From: Thiogranum sp.
Lineage (GTDB): Bacteria; Pseudomonadota; Gammaproteobacteria; DSM-19610
DNA: 64,000 nt
Reading direction: 5' to 3'
Assembly: GCA_030148775.1 (NCBI GenBank)
Contig: JASBST010000089.1
Location: forward strand, 1 to 64,000
In this document: one piece after another, positions 25,178 through 35,020 of the stretch
How the letters are laid out: each line of letters begins with the position of its first letter
How positions within the stretch are numbered: position 1 is the stretch's first letter
Program-made: the position numbers and the translations under genes
The notes under the pieces: generated by a model
What the model was told of the DNA's origin: nothing
The model's database searches: none
Seen by the model: the letters and a program-made list of their open reading frames with translations, nothing else

Positions 25178-26737
25178 ATGCCTGCAGACAACCGGATACT
25201 GACCCTGGGCGCGACTTTGCTGCTCGCCGCCTGCACCGCGCCACAGGCGCTGCAACCCCGCGCCGCGATAGCGGCCACAGTCGACACCACCCCCCCGAAG
25301 ACCAGCGTAACCGCGACCACGGTCGCCGCGCCGCAGACCGCTCAGGACCTCTGGTCCAGCCTGCGGCAAGATTTCGCGTTGCCGCAACAGACGGCCAACC
25401 CGCGTATACGCCGCCACCGCGACTGGTACGTCAAACATCCACGCTATCTGAAACGGGTGAGCCAGCGCGCGCGCCACTATGCCTGGTACATCCACCGCGC
25501 GCTGCAAGAGCGCGGCATGCCGGCGGAAATCGCGCTGCTTCCCATCGTCGAGAGCGCCTACGATCCGTTCGCCTATTCGCACGGCCGCGCCGCCGGGCTG
25601 TGGCAGTTCATTCCGTCCACCGGCAAACGCTTTGGTCTGAAGCAGAACTGGTGGTTCGACGGCCGCCGCGATGTCCCGGAATCGACCCGCGCGGCGCTGG
25701 ACTACCTGCAATACCTGCACAAGCGCTTCGACGGCGACTGGCTGCTGGCGCTGGCAGCTTACAATTCCGGTGAAGGCACGGTGATGGCGGCGCAGCGCTA
25801 CAATCGCAAAAAAGGTCGGCCCACCGGTTTCTGGGATCTCAAATTGCCCCGCGAGACCAGCGAATATGTACCCAAGCTGATCGCCCTGGGCCAACTGGTC
25901 CGGCAACCGGAAAAATATGGCGTCAGACTGCCGCCGCTGTCGGACGAGGCCAGTTTCCGCATCGTGGAAACCGGCGGGCAGATCGACCTGGCCGTGGCGG
26001 CGGAACTGGCCGACATCGACCTTGAGACCCTCTACCGGCTGAACCCGGGCTTCAACCAGTGGGCCACCGCGCCTAAAGGTCCGCACCGACTGCTGGTGCC
26101 CACCGCCGCCGCGGCGACCTTCCGCCAGGCCATTGCCCAATTACCGCCCGATCGGCGTATCCAGTGGGAGCGGGTGAAAATCCGCCCCGGCGAGACCCTC
26201 AGCGAAATCGCGAAACATTATCACACCACCGTGAATGTCCTGGTCGCCGCCAACCAGTTGCACGGCTCCCGCATCCGCGCCGGCAGGCACCTGGTGGTGC
26301 CGGTGGCCAGTAAAGACAGCGGCAGCTACATCCTGAGCGCGGCGCAACGCCTGCATCGCAAACAGAATCATAGCGGCAAAGGTTATAAATCGCGCCATGT
26401 GGTACGCCGTGGAGATACCCTGTGGGATCTGTCGCGCGAGTATAAAGTCGGCGTGCGCGCGCTGGCGTCATGGAACGGCATGGCGCCGGGGGATCCGCTG
26501 CGGGTTGGGCAGTCGCTGGTGATCTGGAGCCGGGCAAAGACACACAGCTCCGGCGCGCGCGTGCGTTCGGTCCACTACACCGTGCGCCGAGGGGATTCGC
26601 TGTCGCGTATCGCCGAACGTTTCAAAGTCAACGTCAGCGATCTGCGCCGCTGGAACGATCTGCCCGAAGGCAAATACCTGCAACCCGGCCAGCCGCTCAA
26701 ACTCTACGTCGACGTCACCCGCCAGACCGGCGCCTAG
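25178..26737 (+). CDS. mltD: Membrane-bound lytic murein transglycosylase D
   Basis: This 519-residue lipoprotein cleaves peptidoglycan glycan strands. It has a lipobox ending LAAC19, a transglycosylase domain with catalytic E125 (LLPIVESAYDP) and the AAGLWQFIPSTG and LALAAYNSGEGTV blocks, and three C-terminal LysM peptidoglycan-binding domains (about 326-375, 407-451 and 465-512). It ends only two bases before the convergent stop of the next gene. Confidence 0.94.
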   Translation: MPADNRILTLGATLLLAACTAPQALQPRAAIAATVDTTPPKTSVTATTVAAPQTAQDLWSSLRQDFALPQQTANPRIRRHRDWYVKHPRYLKRVSQRARHYAWYIHRALQERGMPAEIALLPIVESAYDPFAYSHGRAAGLWQFIPSTGKRFGLKQNWWFDGRRDVPESTRAALDYLQYLHKRFDGDWLLALAAYNSGEGTVMAAQRYNRKKGRPTGFWDLKLPRETSEYVPKLIALGQLVRQPEKYGVRLPPLSDEASFRIVETGGQIDLAVAAELADIDLETLYRLNPGFNQWATAPKGPHRLLVPTAAAATFRQAIAQLPPDRRIQWERVKIRPGETLSEIAKHYHTTVNVLVAANQLHGSRIRAGRHLVVPVASKDSGSYILSAAQRLHRKQNHSGKGYKSRHVVRRGDTLWDLSREYKVGVRALASWNGMAPGDPLRVGQSLVIWSRAKTHSSGARVRSVHYTVRRGDSLSRIAERFKVNVSDLRRWNDLPEGKYLQPGQPLKLYVDVTRQTGA

Positions 26738-26739
26738 CG

Positions 26740-27144
26740 CTAATCGAACTGGGTGGAACGCCGCATCTGGTTCCACGCCCCGGTACGTCCATTGAAATTC
26801 AAAAAACGATCGCCGGTGACCACAGTGGCCGAATAGTCTTGGGCCTGCAGCGAACGCACCTGTTCACCCGCCTTGCGCCGCAGGGTCTGCCAGCCGCCGG
26901 CCATCACGCCGTAGCCGGCAAAACGCTGATTGGTGATGACAATGGCCACCGCGTTGGCGACCTTGTACTCGAGAATCTGTTCCTTGGCGTCGAGGTCGAG
27001 ACGGTCGAAGCGTCCCGTCAAGGTGTTGGAAGCCACTACTTCGCCGCCTTCGACCACCAGAAACAGCGTTTTCTAGACCTAGTCGGCCTGCGCAACGGCT
27101 TGAATACCGACCAGCGCGGCGACAACCAACGTCCAGAGGTTCAT
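26740..27144 (-). pseudogene. Small secreted protein gene broken by two amber codons
   Basis: From an ATG at 27144 with a GGAGG ribosome-binding site, the frame reads a signal peptide (MNLWTLVVAALVGIQAVAQA), then D-TAG-V-TAG-K, then stays open for 108 codons to 26740. The stops are at 27081-27079 and 27075-27073. Both could be former CAG (Gln) codons. The rest (TLFLVVEGGEVVASNTLTG and on) is well behaved and beta-rich. A GTG at 27057 could start only a product without the signal peptide. I do not recognise the family. The intact upstream frame argues for a recently inactivated exported protein. Confidence 0.6.
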
Positions 27145-27160
27145 TCCCGGACCTCCATTT

Positions 27161-27487
27161 CTACCAGTGGACGTGCAGCGGTGCCCGTTCCAATTCATCG
27201 ATGACCTCGTCCAGGCCGGTCAGCGCCGGATGCGGATAGGCGTGCCAGTCCCCATCGGCGGCCGGCGCGTAAAGCCGCCAACACCCTTGCTGAAAATCGA
27301 GCCGGAAAACCGCGTTGCCGTCGGCCCGCGTATAGACCTCGAGCATCTCGTCGCACAGTCGCACGTCCCAGCCACCGCCATGCGTACGCCAACCCCGCCG
27401 CTGACAATAAATGCCGAGCCGCTTGCGTGCCCGCCGCAGCTCGAGCGCCGCGACACCGGCGTGAATTCGACGCCCGCCATCCGTCAT
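27161..27487 (-). CDS. DUF3024-like protein
   Basis: The 108-residue product resembles DUF3024 proteins: a basic N-terminal helix (ALELRRARKRLGIYCQRRG), then beta strands with R-L-D-F near the middle and a W-R-L-Y ... DWHAYPHP end. Function is unknown and the similarity is judged by eye. The ATG at 27487, just after hemH, is preferred; a frame extending 126 bases into hemH is likely an artefact. It may be co-transcribed with hemH and the broken gene that follows. Confidence 0.55.
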   Translation of the reverse strand: MTDGGRRIHAGVAALELRRARKRLGIYCQRRGWRTHGGGWDVRLCDEMLEVYTRADGNAVFRLDFQQGCWRLYAPAADGDWHAYPHPALTGLDEVIDELERAPLHVHW

Positions 27488-27498
27488 CGGCGGCGCTA

Positions 27499-28599
27499 TC
27501 AGTGGCTGGCGCCCATGGCCTGCGCCCGTCGCTGTATTTCCTGGCGCTGTTCGCGATCGGCGCTCAACGGCGCCTCGTCCCAGCCCCGCATCTGCTCGGC
27601 CAGCAGATCGCACAGCAGCGCGACGTGCGCCTCACTGTCATTGAGCGCCGCAATATAGGTGTAGTCCCCGCCACCGCGCGATTCGAACAGGCTACGATCC
27701 TGCATCGCGATCTCCTCCAGGGTCTCGAGACAATCGACGCTGAAACCCGGGCACACCACGTCGACCCGCGCCAATTGCTGCTTACCCCAGGCGGCAAGCA
27801 CCTTGTCGGTATAAGGTTGCAGCCATTCCTCGCGTCCGACCCGCGACTGGAAGCTCAGCTGCCACTGGTCTTCGCTCAACCCCAGCGCAGCGGCCAGCAA
27901 CCGTCCGGTTTTCTGGCACTCGCAGAAGTATGGGTCTCCGGCGAGAATATAACGCCTGGGTATCCCGTGAAAAGACATCAACAGTTTGTCGCCGCGCGCA
28001 TTGCGCTGCCAGTGTTCGCGCACACTCGCCGCCAGTGCTTCGATATAGGCGGGGTGGTCATGATAGTGCTGGACGAAACGCAGCTCCGGCACCCAACGCC
28101 AGGTACTCAGTACGCGCGCCACCTCGTCGAAGACACTGGCGGTGGTGGTGGCCGAATATTGCGGATACATGGGCAGCACCACCAGCCGCCGCAAGCCGCG
28201 TTCACGCAGTGTCTGTAAGGCCGTGTCGATGGACGGCTGACCGTAACGCATCGCCAGGGCGACTTCGACCCGGGACGACAGCCGTTCGCTCAATCGGGTC
28301 TGCAACGCCGCGGCCAGTCGTTGCGAAATCGCCAGCAAGGGCGAACCTTCGGGCGTCCAGATCGACTGATAGGCGTGCGCCACCTTGCGCGGACGAAGAC
28401 GCAGGATCACACCGTGGAGAATCAGCCACCACAGGGCGCGCGGCATTTCGATGACACGGGGATCCCAGAGAAATTCGGCCAGATAGCGCCGTACTGCCGC
28501 CGTCGTGGGCGCCTCGGTGGTGCCGAGATTGACCAGCAGCACACCGGTGCAGCCTTCCTGATCGTGGCGGTAATCCTTGGCACCGATATAATCAGTCAT
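27499..28599 (-). CDS. hemH: Ferrochelatase
   Basis: HemH inserts ferrous iron into protoporphyrin IX, the last step of heme synthesis. The 366-residue protein has the N-terminal GVLLVNLGTTEAPT, the YSATTTASVFDE-type block and the catalytic-histidine motif LMSFHGIPRRY. It is a cytoplasmic or membrane-associated form without a transmembrane segment. Heme made here feeds the cytochrome c maturation system coded further along the window. Confidence 0.95.
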   Translation of the reverse strand: MTDYIGAKDYRHDQEGCTGVLLVNLGTTEAPTTAAVRRYLAEFLWDPRVIEMPRALWWLILHGVILRLRPRKVAHAYQSIWTPEGSPLLAISQRLAAALQTRLSERLSSRVEVALAMRYGQPSIDTALQTLRERGLRRLVVLPMYPQYSATTTASVFDEVARVLSTWRWVPELRFVQHYHDHPAYIEALAASVREHWQRNARGDKLLMSFHGIPRRYILAGDPYFCECQKTGRLLAAALGLSEDQWQLSFQSRVGREEWLQPYTDKVLAAWGKQQLARVDVVCPGFSVDCLETLEEIAMQDRSLFESRGGGDYTYIAALNDSEAHVALLCDLLAEQMRGWDEAPLSADREQRQEIQRRAQAMGASH

Positions 28600-28647
28600 T
28601 TCTTCGCACGACCTGGCAGCTGACGGGAAAAGCCATGATAGCAGAAC

Positions 28648-30834
28648 TCAACCGATGAGTTTGCCCAGCGCCTGTCGCAGGCTGTGCAGAGCCTGTTTGC
28701 GTCCGCTGAAACCGGCGGCCCGCGCGCATGTGCCCCAGTCGTGCTTTTGCACGATCCGCATCATCACCAGCAACGTTTCCTGCGGTTCCAGTCGCGCTAT
28801 CTCTCCGCTCATGCACGCCCGCAAGGCACACCGCCAGAGCGTGCCCAGAACCGCTTCGGGCTGCCGTCGCGCGTGCGCGAAAGCCTGCAGATCCTGCCAA
28901 TCCGCGGCGTCCAGGTGTGGCGCCCGCGCCGCGTCTCCGAGCAGCATTCGCAGCGCAATGGCGCTATCGAGATCGCGCAGACAATCGGAAAGCTGGTGCG
29001 GAAACTGAGCCTGGAAGCGCGCGCGGGCCGCATCCGCCAGATCCCGCCCCGCCGCTGTAAACGGCTGTAGATACAGCGCCGAATGACTACCGCTGGCCGC
29101 GCTTTTCCGGATGCTGAGACGCACCGCCGTCCAGCCCAGGGAGTGCCAGAAATCGAGCAACGGTGGCGACGCACCGAAACTGGTGCCGGCATAATCGTAA
29201 CCCTCGGCCTGCAGTTGTCTGCACACCGATGTGACCAGGCGCCGGCCCAGTCCGCGTCGTTGCAACGCCGGATGCACCGCCAGGCGCATGACGCGGCCAC
29301 CGCGCAGCCGTGGCGCCTGCTGCAAGCCCTGGTGCGCCGCCAGCGTCTCCGGCAGCAAATGACCGTGTGGCCGGCGCACACCGGTCCAGATGTCCCGCGC
29401 CGTGTCGGCGTCGAATCGGCCCTCGTCCGCCACCAACGCGGTCGCGGCGATGGCAGCGTCGGTCTCCAGTACGTACACCGACAGATTGGGGCCATCCAGC
29501 AGATGCCGCAGATCCAGCGGCCGGGTGCGATAGTGGGCCTGCACCAGCAGACCGAACAACTGACGCAGGCGCGGCTCGTCGAGCGCCAGCTGCGTGCGCC
29601 GCAGACGACGAAAGCTGAACCCGGATGCCGGCGCGCCGGGCGCAAAGGCGTCCGCCTCTGCCGGCTCGGCGTCCAGCGCCAGCAGGCGGAAGATCAGCGC
29701 CTCAAGCGGATCGTCCGCCGCCCAGCGCACGGGCGTCTCCAGCGCGAACCGTTTCCAGCTGTGGCAGGTGGCGTCCAGCAGCTGCGAGAAACGCAGCACG
29801 AAACCGCGTCCCGTGCCTTCGTAGCCGTGCACTGTGCTGGCGAAGGCGATGCGCGCATAGCGCCGCAACAGCTTTTCGAGCAGCGGCAGCGCAATGGCGG
29901 CGGCCTCGTCGACCAGCAGCAGATCGGCCGCAGGTGCCTGCCTCACCAATTCGTCCGCAGGCATGAAGCACAAACTTTCACTGGCGCCGGGGAAGACGCG
30001 TTTGGCGTGTGCGAACACCGCCTTCACCGCCTCGGCCCGTGGGGCCGTGAGCAGGATGCGCCGACCGGCCGCGGCCAGTCGGCCGGCGGCGATGCCGAAA
30101 GCCGCGGACTTGCCCCGGCCACGGTCGGAAATCAATACCAGGGGACGACGCCGGTGGCCGTCGGCCACTTGCAATAGCGCCTCGACCGCGCGCTGTTGGT
30201 CGACAGTTGCATACCCGGAGCCCGGCTGGGAGGCATCCCGGGGCGGTGTCTTCCGCTGCGGGGGCGTACGCAGCAGCCGCCCATTTTCCACCAGCAGCAG
30301 CGTCATCTCGTCGGCGAGCAAACGGGCCAGCCGGGCAAGGAAGCGCCCGCTGACGTCCCCAGCGGCGTAAGGCGCCACGGCGATCCGGGCGTGCTGGGGA
30401 TCGGGATAGGACGGCCAGTCGTGCAGCGGCGGGGCCAGCAGCAGCAGCAGGCCGCCGGCGCGCAGGCTGCCGCCCAGGGCACCAAAGGCATCCGGATCGA
30501 ATCCGGACCAGGCGTCGAACACCAGCAGATCGAGTTCCGCGCCCAGCAACTGCAACGCCGAATCATGCGCCAGCAGGCGTACGTTCGCAGGCGCCCGCTC
30601 GCGCTCGCCGAACCAGCAGGCATCGTCGGCGGACAGTTCGACAGTCAGTTCCCGGGCACGGGCGAGTGTATCGTCGCGCTCACCGGTCAGAACCAGAACG
30701 GCACGGTGACGTCGCGCCGCGGCGCATTGGCGGGCGGCAATGACAGCTGACAGAATCTCCACCGCGGCAGATTGCGCTAGACGGGCCCTGTTTGGCAAGC
30801 AGCGGCCGCCTGCGCGCGCCGGTCCGGCGGGCAC
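28648..30834 (-). CDS. tmcA: tRNA(Met) cytidine acetyltransferase TmcA
   Basis: TmcA acetylates the wobble cytidine of elongator tRNA(Met), using ATP and acetyl-CoA. In order: an N-terminal domain, an RNA-helicase-like ATPase with Walker A SDRGRGKS (about 235-243) and LLVDEAAAI, a GNAT acetyltransferase (MRLAVHPALQRRGLGRRLV) and a C-terminal tRNA-binding part. The start is uncertain: the GTG at 30834 lies inside a strong hairpin and has no clear ribosome-binding site. A GTG at 30762 would better match the family's N-terminus. Confidence 0.88.
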   Translation of the reverse strand: MPAGPARAGGRCLPNRARLAQSAAVEILSAVIAARQCAAARRHRAVLVLTGERDDTLARARELTVELSADDACWFGERERAPANVRLLAHDSALQLLGAELDLLVFDAWSGFDPDAFGALGGSLRAGGLLLLLAPPLHDWPSYPDPQHARIAVAPYAAGDVSGRFLARLARLLADEMTLLLVENGRLLRTPPQRKTPPRDASQPGSGYATVDQQRAVEALLQVADGHRRRPLVLISDRGRGKSAAFGIAAGRLAAAGRRILLTAPRAEAVKAVFAHAKRVFPGASESLCFMPADELVRQAPAADLLLVDEAAAIALPLLEKLLRRYARIAFASTVHGYEGTGRGFVLRFSQLLDATCHSWKRFALETPVRWAADDPLEALIFRLLALDAEPAEADAFAPGAPASGFSFRRLRRTQLALDEPRLRQLFGLLVQAHYRTRPLDLRHLLDGPNLSVYVLETDAAIAATALVADEGRFDADTARDIWTGVRRPHGHLLPETLAAHQGLQQAPRLRGGRVMRLAVHPALQRRGLGRRLVTSVCRQLQAEGYDYAGTSFGASPPLLDFWHSLGWTAVRLSIRKSAASGSHSALYLQPFTAAGRDLADAARARFQAQFPHQLSDCLRDLDSAIALRMLLGDAARAPHLDAADWQDLQAFAHARRQPEAVLGTLWRCALRACMSGEIARLEPQETLLVMMRIVQKHDWGTCARAAGFSGRKQALHSLRQALGKLIG

Positions 30835-30851
30835 ACCCGGACGCCCGCCGG
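30824..30851 (-). repeat. Strong GC hairpin between sus and tmcA
   Basis: A perfect 9-bp stem (30824-30832 with 30843-30851) with a 10-base loop lies 25 bases after the sus stop. It covers the furthest tmcA start. It has no T-run on either strand, so it may act as an RNA-stabilising 3' hairpin for the sucrose operon or influence tmcA translation. Confidence 0.4.
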
Positions 30852-30876
30852 CGAATTCTGACGCGCGGCCACGCGA

Positions 30877-33282
30877 TCAGCGGATGCTGTCGGCCAACGG
30901 ACGAAACTGCAACCCATACAGCATCTGCAGATAACGTCGCGTCTCCGTGCGTTCCAGATCGGTCACGTACTTCCAGAAACCGTACACCCGCGACAAGGTC
31001 ATCATGCGTTCGGCATAGCGCTTCCAGGTATAGTGTTCCTCGACACGCCGCAGGCCGCCGTCCGAGATCCGCGTCCAGTATTCCGGATCCTTGCGGCACT
31101 CGATAAAGAAATCCGCCAGGCGCTGCGCGGCCTGTTCGCCATAGTTGGGGTCGAGATGGAACCCGGAGATGCCGTCTTCGATAATCTCCAGCGGCCCGCC
31201 ATAGCGGGTGGCGAAGGTGGGCAAGCCCGAACTCATGGCCTCGATGACGGTCAGACCGAAGGCCTCGAACAGGGCGGGCTGGACGAATATTCCGCGCTGA
31301 TCGGCGATAAAACGATACAGCTCACCGGCCAGCCCCTTCTCCAGGTGCAGGCCCAGCCAGCGCACCTGGCCGTCCAGCCCGTATTCATTCATGAGATCGT
31401 GCATGCGATGAATCTGCGCGCGCTCTTCCTCATCCGAGGACCGGTTCGGGTCGACGTAGCCCGAAACCACCAACAGATTGGCCTGTTCGCGCAAAGCCTC
31501 GGACTGGGCGTACCACTCCACCAGGCCGGTGATATTTTTGATGTGATCCATGCGCGCCATGGTGAACATCAGGAATTTATCGCGCTCCTGCAGACTGCCG
31601 CGCACGTCCGGGCGCGAGACGCTGCCGAAAACCAGTTCGTCGATCTCACTGTGCAGATGCGTCAGGCGATGTTCGCTGCGGGAGTAAGGGAAGTAGACGG
31701 TATCGTCGGCGCCCGGCGAAACGATGTTGAACTTCGGGTCGTAAGGATCGATCCCGTGCACCACGCGGTAAAGTCCCGGCATGGTGTAGCTCATGTGACT
31801 CTCATACTGACCCAGGCTGTCATCGGTGCCGGCGATTTCCTGATAGGTGCTGGTGATGATGAAATCGGCTGTGTTCATGGCAATCAGATCGGCGGTGAAC
31901 TGGCTGGAAAAATGGTACTGCTCTTCGTTGTCCTTCCAGTAGAGGTCGGAATAGAGATACTTGGTCTTCTCCAGCGCGTGGGCGATGTTGCACTGGGTAA
32001 TGCCAAGATTCTGCGACAACAGCGAGGCCACCAGGTTGCCGTCGGAATAATTGCCGACGATCAGATCGGGTCGCCCGCCGAGTTCGGCCAGCAGTTCCTG
32101 CTGGGCGTCGCGGGCGTAGCGTTCCAGCCAGGGCCAGATTTCAAAGCGGGAAATCCAGTGCGGCACGGTCTCGCCCTGCTCGGTGCGAAACGGCACCCGC
32201 AATACGCGCGCGTGACGGGTCCCCACGATCGGCTCCAGCTTCTGATCGCAAGTGGTGCCGTCGGCCTCCGGGATCAGGCGCGACAAAACGATGATCTGCG
32301 GATCGATACTCAAACCCTGTTCGTCGAAACGGGCGTACATCTCCTGTTCCAGCGCCCGCACCTGGTCGAGGATATAGACCACCTGCCCGCCGGTGTCCGG
32401 TCGACCAAGCACATTCGACTGGCCGAAATATCCGTGCGGCGAAATGATCGCGATGGAGAAGATCATCGGAATCCGGCTGAGGAATTTCTCCAGATTGCCC
32501 GGCGACGGCGCCTCGAGAATGTCGAGCAGCAGACGCATGGTCTCGCGCGTGCGGGCCACATCGCGGCCCCAGCCGGGACGGAACCCCAATGGTTCGACCC
32601 AGGTGTGGAATTGCGCCCAATCGGCGTCCGGCGCCAGCGGCGCCAGGAGCTTTTCGGCCTGACGCAGGGCATCGCGCAGCTGTTTGACGTCCTCGACGGT
32701 GTCGGCGAGCATCAATTGCTGATCGCGATACTGGTGCACACGCAGAAACTCCAGCAGACGTCTGTCGCCTTTGCCCAGATCCTCGAACAACTTGCTGGAC
32801 AGGCGGCGGTTGAGGAACTCCACGCCGCGGCCGATCGAATCGGCCTCGTGCAGCTTGTAGAATTCCCGCGAAAAGGGCTCCAGATCGATCTCCAGGGTCC
32901 ATTCGGGCTGACCGCCGCCGACGAGGCGTTCCTTGAAGGCCAGATAGTCCGAGATATCTATCACCTCCAGCACCATGGTCTCCACATGAATTCGCAGATA
33001 ACTCCAGCGCGCGATACGCAGGCGCAATGCCATGTAGATCCAGGACGAATCCTGGGCCGCCTCCTGCGCGTGCTCGATCACATTTTCGAACGGACTGGCG
33101 TGCAGGCCGCAATCGGCGGTCTCACTACACACCGCCTCGAACACGTCGTGAAGCTCGCTGCGCAGCATGAAGGGCTGCTCCAGCGCCTGCAGGCCGTGCA
33201 ACATCTGGTGGGCGAGGTTACGGTGCTCCTGCAAATAAGTCCGCAACTGCGCCACCATATCCGGAACGGGTAAACTGCTCAT
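30877..33282 (-). CDS. sus: Sucrose synthase
   Basis: Sucrose synthase reversibly converts sucrose plus NDP to NDP-glucose plus fructose. The 801-residue length and domain order are those of plant and bacterial enzymes: an N-terminal regulatory region, then a GT-B fold with [29 protein letters not shown] (location near 270), [14 protein letters not shown]-type block, and the E-x7-E region [16 protein letters not shown]. The start at 33282 overlaps the kinase stop by four bases. It is the last gene of the sucrose operon. Together with fructokinase it would recycle sucrose; NDP-glucose can feed glycogen synthesis. Confidence 0.93.
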   Translation of the reverse strand: MSSLPVPDMVAQLRTYLQEHRNLAHQMLHGLQALEQPFMLRSELHDVFEAVCSETADCGLHASPFENVIEHAQEAAQDSSWIYMALRLRIARWSYLRIHVETMVLEVIDISDYLAFKERLVGGGQPEWTLEIDLEPFSREFYKLHEADSIGRGVEFLNRRLSSKLFEDLGKGDRRLLEFLRVHQYRDQQLMLADTVEDVKQLRDALRQAEKLLAPLAPDADWAQFHTWVEPLGFRPGWGRDVARTRETMRLLLDILEAPSPGNLEKFLSRIPMIFSIAIISPHGYFGQSNVLGRPDTGGQVVYILDQVRALEQEMYARFDEQGLSIDPQIIVLSRLIPEADGTTCDQKLEPIVGTRHARVLRVPFRTEQGETVPHWISRFEIWPWLERYARDAQQELLAELGGRPDLIVGNYSDGNLVASLLSQNLGITQCNIAHALEKTKYLYSDLYWKDNEEQYHFSSQFTADLIAMNTADFIITSTYQEIAGTDDSLGQYESHMSYTMPGLYRVVHGIDPYDPKFNIVSPGADDTVYFPYSRSEHRLTHLHSEIDELVFGSVSRPDVRGSLQERDKFLMFTMARMDHIKNITGLVEWYAQSEALREQANLLVVSGYVDPNRSSDEEERAQIHRMHDLMNEYGLDGQVRWLGLHLEKGLAGELYRFIADQRGIFVQPALFEAFGLTVIEAMSSGLPTFATRYGGPLEIIEDGISGFHLDPNYGEQAAQRLADFFIECRKDPEYWTRISDGGLRRVEEHYTWKRYAERMMTLSRVYGFWKYVTDLERTETRRYLQMLYGLQFRPLADSIR

Positions 33283-34169
33283 GACAAACCCCAGCTGGCA
33301 ATAAACGGTTGATAGAAAGCGGCGGCGTCGACCGTGGCGCCGCGCACACCGACGATGGCGGTGGCAAAATCCTGCGCCCGCTGCAACGTCTTTGGCAACG
33401 GCCACCCGCGAAGGGTGCCCAACAGCATGACACTCATGAAGGCGTCTCCGGCGCCTACCGTATCGATCACCGGATAATCCTCGCCCGGGTCGATCCGGGC
33501 GCTCTCGCCCTGTTCGGTGAAAGCCATCGCCCCGGCGGAGCCGAGCGTCACGATCAATAATCGCGGCGCGAACGTCGCCAGGAAACGGGCGGCCGCATCC
33601 TGAATGTCGCGTGCCTCCGGCACCAGTACCCTGAGCTCCTCGTGGTTCAGTTTGACACCCCGGACCCGGTCAAGTTGCGCCTGCACCGTCGCGCTATCCC
33701 ACCAGGGCGCACGCAGATTGATGTCGACGAAGATACCCTCGCCGAACCGGCGCCGCAGGGCGACGGCGCTCGCGCGCGAAACCTCGCCGCGCAGTGCCAG
33801 GGTACCGTGGTAAAACAGTTCGCAGTCGCAGGCCGCGGAACTGGCGTCGGCGCGGATATAGTCCCAGGCGCTGCCGGCTACGATCTCGTAGGAAGGCTCG
33901 TTGGTCGACGACAGACTGACCTGCACCTTGCCGGTGGGGTGCTCGGTATCCTGTTGCATCCCCTGCAACGACATCCCCCAGTTGCGCATGGCCGCGAGCA
34001 CGCGCTCGCCCTCGGCATCATTGCCGACGCGACTGATGAGACAAGGCGACAAACCAAAGGCCTGTGCATGCCAGGCGACATTGAAGGGGGCGCCGCCGAG
34101 AACCTGCTGACCGTCGGGAAAACAGTCGTACAGCACTTCGCCGAAGACACACAGTGGCGTTTTGCTCAT
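33279..34169 (-). CDS. PfkB-family fructokinase
   Basis: The 296-residue sugar kinase has the N-terminal [15 protein letters not shown] block and the anion-hole/catalytic [11 protein letters not shown] motif of PfkB kinases. By position between sucrose-phosphate phosphatase and sucrose synthase it should phosphorylate the fructose released from sucrose, as in the sps-spp-fruK-sus clusters of methylotrophs and nitrifiers. It overlaps both neighbours by four bases. Fructokinase rather than another PfkB activity is inferred from context. Confidence 0.88.
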   Translation of the reverse strand: MSKTPLCVFGEVLYDCFPDGQQVLGGAPFNVAWHAQAFGLSPCLISRVGNDAEGERVLAAMRNWGMSLQGMQQDTEHPTGKVQVSLSSTNEPSYEIVAGSAWDYIRADASSAACDCELFYHGTLALRGEVSRASAVALRRRFGEGIFVDINLRAPWWDSATVQAQLDRVRGVKLNHEELRVLVPEARDIQDAAARFLATFAPRLLIVTLGSAGAMAFTEQGESARIDPGEDYPVIDTVGAGDAFMSVMLLGTLRGWPLPKTLQRAQDFATAIVGVRGATVDAAAFYQPFIASWGLS

Positions 34170-35020
34170 GCCAGCGTCCCGCAATCGATCCAGGCGCGCA
34201 ACTCGGGCAGAAAGTGCAACACCCCTTCGAGGATGCCGGCACTGTAATTACCGTTCATTCCCAGGCAGCCGCCGCGGGCCAGATACAGGTTCTCCGCACC
34301 GCCGCGCCGGAGCGACATCTGATAGGCCTCTTCGCGCACCTCTTCGGTCGCGTTGGCGACCAGAACCGCCTGCAAGCCACTGGTCAGCACCGGCAGGTCG
34401 TTACCGCTGTCGCCCGCGAATACCGTTTTTTCCAAGGCGAAGCCCTCTGTGTGCATGAGAAATTTCACAGCGTGAAACTTGGTGGCCGATGCCGGCAACA
34501 CGTCGAGCAAGGCGATGCCGGCCGGTTCGTCGATACTCCATATCAGGCTGGCGTTGACCTGGTGGCGTTCCAGGCGCGCCTGCATGGTGGACAGCAGCGC
34601 CCGTTTATCACTGTACAGGGGCACGTAAAAACTCAGCTTGTAGCGACTTTGCTTGGTGGCCTCCTGCAACCGCAGATCAATGATATCGGAGAACAGCAGC
34701 CGTATCGAGGCGTGGTCCATGTCGCCCCAATCGGCGGCGAACGCCTGGTCCCAATCGCCGCGCCGGCGCCAGCAGTCGTCCTGAAACTCGTACAGACTGG
34801 TACCGACATCGGCGATGACGAAATCCGGTTGCGGCAATACGTAGTTGACGATGGCTTTCTCCACCAGCGAGAGGTGGCGACCGCTGACGTAGGCCAGACT
34901 GATTTCCTCGCGTGCCGCAAGCTGAGCGAAGCAGTGCCGGGCCCCGGGCGATTCGGGCTGTTTGCCGTTGGGCAGCAAAGTCCGGTCCAGATCGGTACAG
35001 ATGAGAATGGACGCGCTCAT
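34166..35020 (-). CDS. spp: Sucrose-6-phosphate phosphatase (HAD-IIB)
   Basis: The 284-residue protein dephosphorylates sucrose-6-phosphate. HAD motifs are visible: D10-L-D12-R-T14 (ICTDLDRTLL), the VSGRHLS block, the lysine region before VFAGDSGNDLPVL (motif IV GDSGND). The start at 35020 overlaps the sps stop by four bases; the longer in-frame extension upstream is not coding. A similar HAD domain also forms the C-terminus of Sps, a usual arrangement. Confidence 0.9.
   Translation of the reverse strand: MSASILICTDLDRTLLPNGKQPESPGARHCFAQLAAREEISLAYVSGRHLSLVEKAIVNYVLPQPDFVIADVGTSLYEFQDDCWRRRGDWDQAFAADWGDMDHASIRLLFSDIIDLRLQEATKQSRYKLSFYVPLYSDKRALLSTMQARLERHQVNASLIWSIDEPAGIALLDVLPASATKFHAVKFLMHTEGFALEKTVFAGDSGNDLPVLTSGLQAVLVANATEEVREEAYQMSLRRGGAENLYLARGGCLGMNGNYSAGILEGVLHFLPELRAWIDCGTLA

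Noticed and set aside
31033-33273. 746-codon plus-strand frame
   Set aside because: Antisense to sucrose synthase, which has all its family motifs; the plus frame has none.
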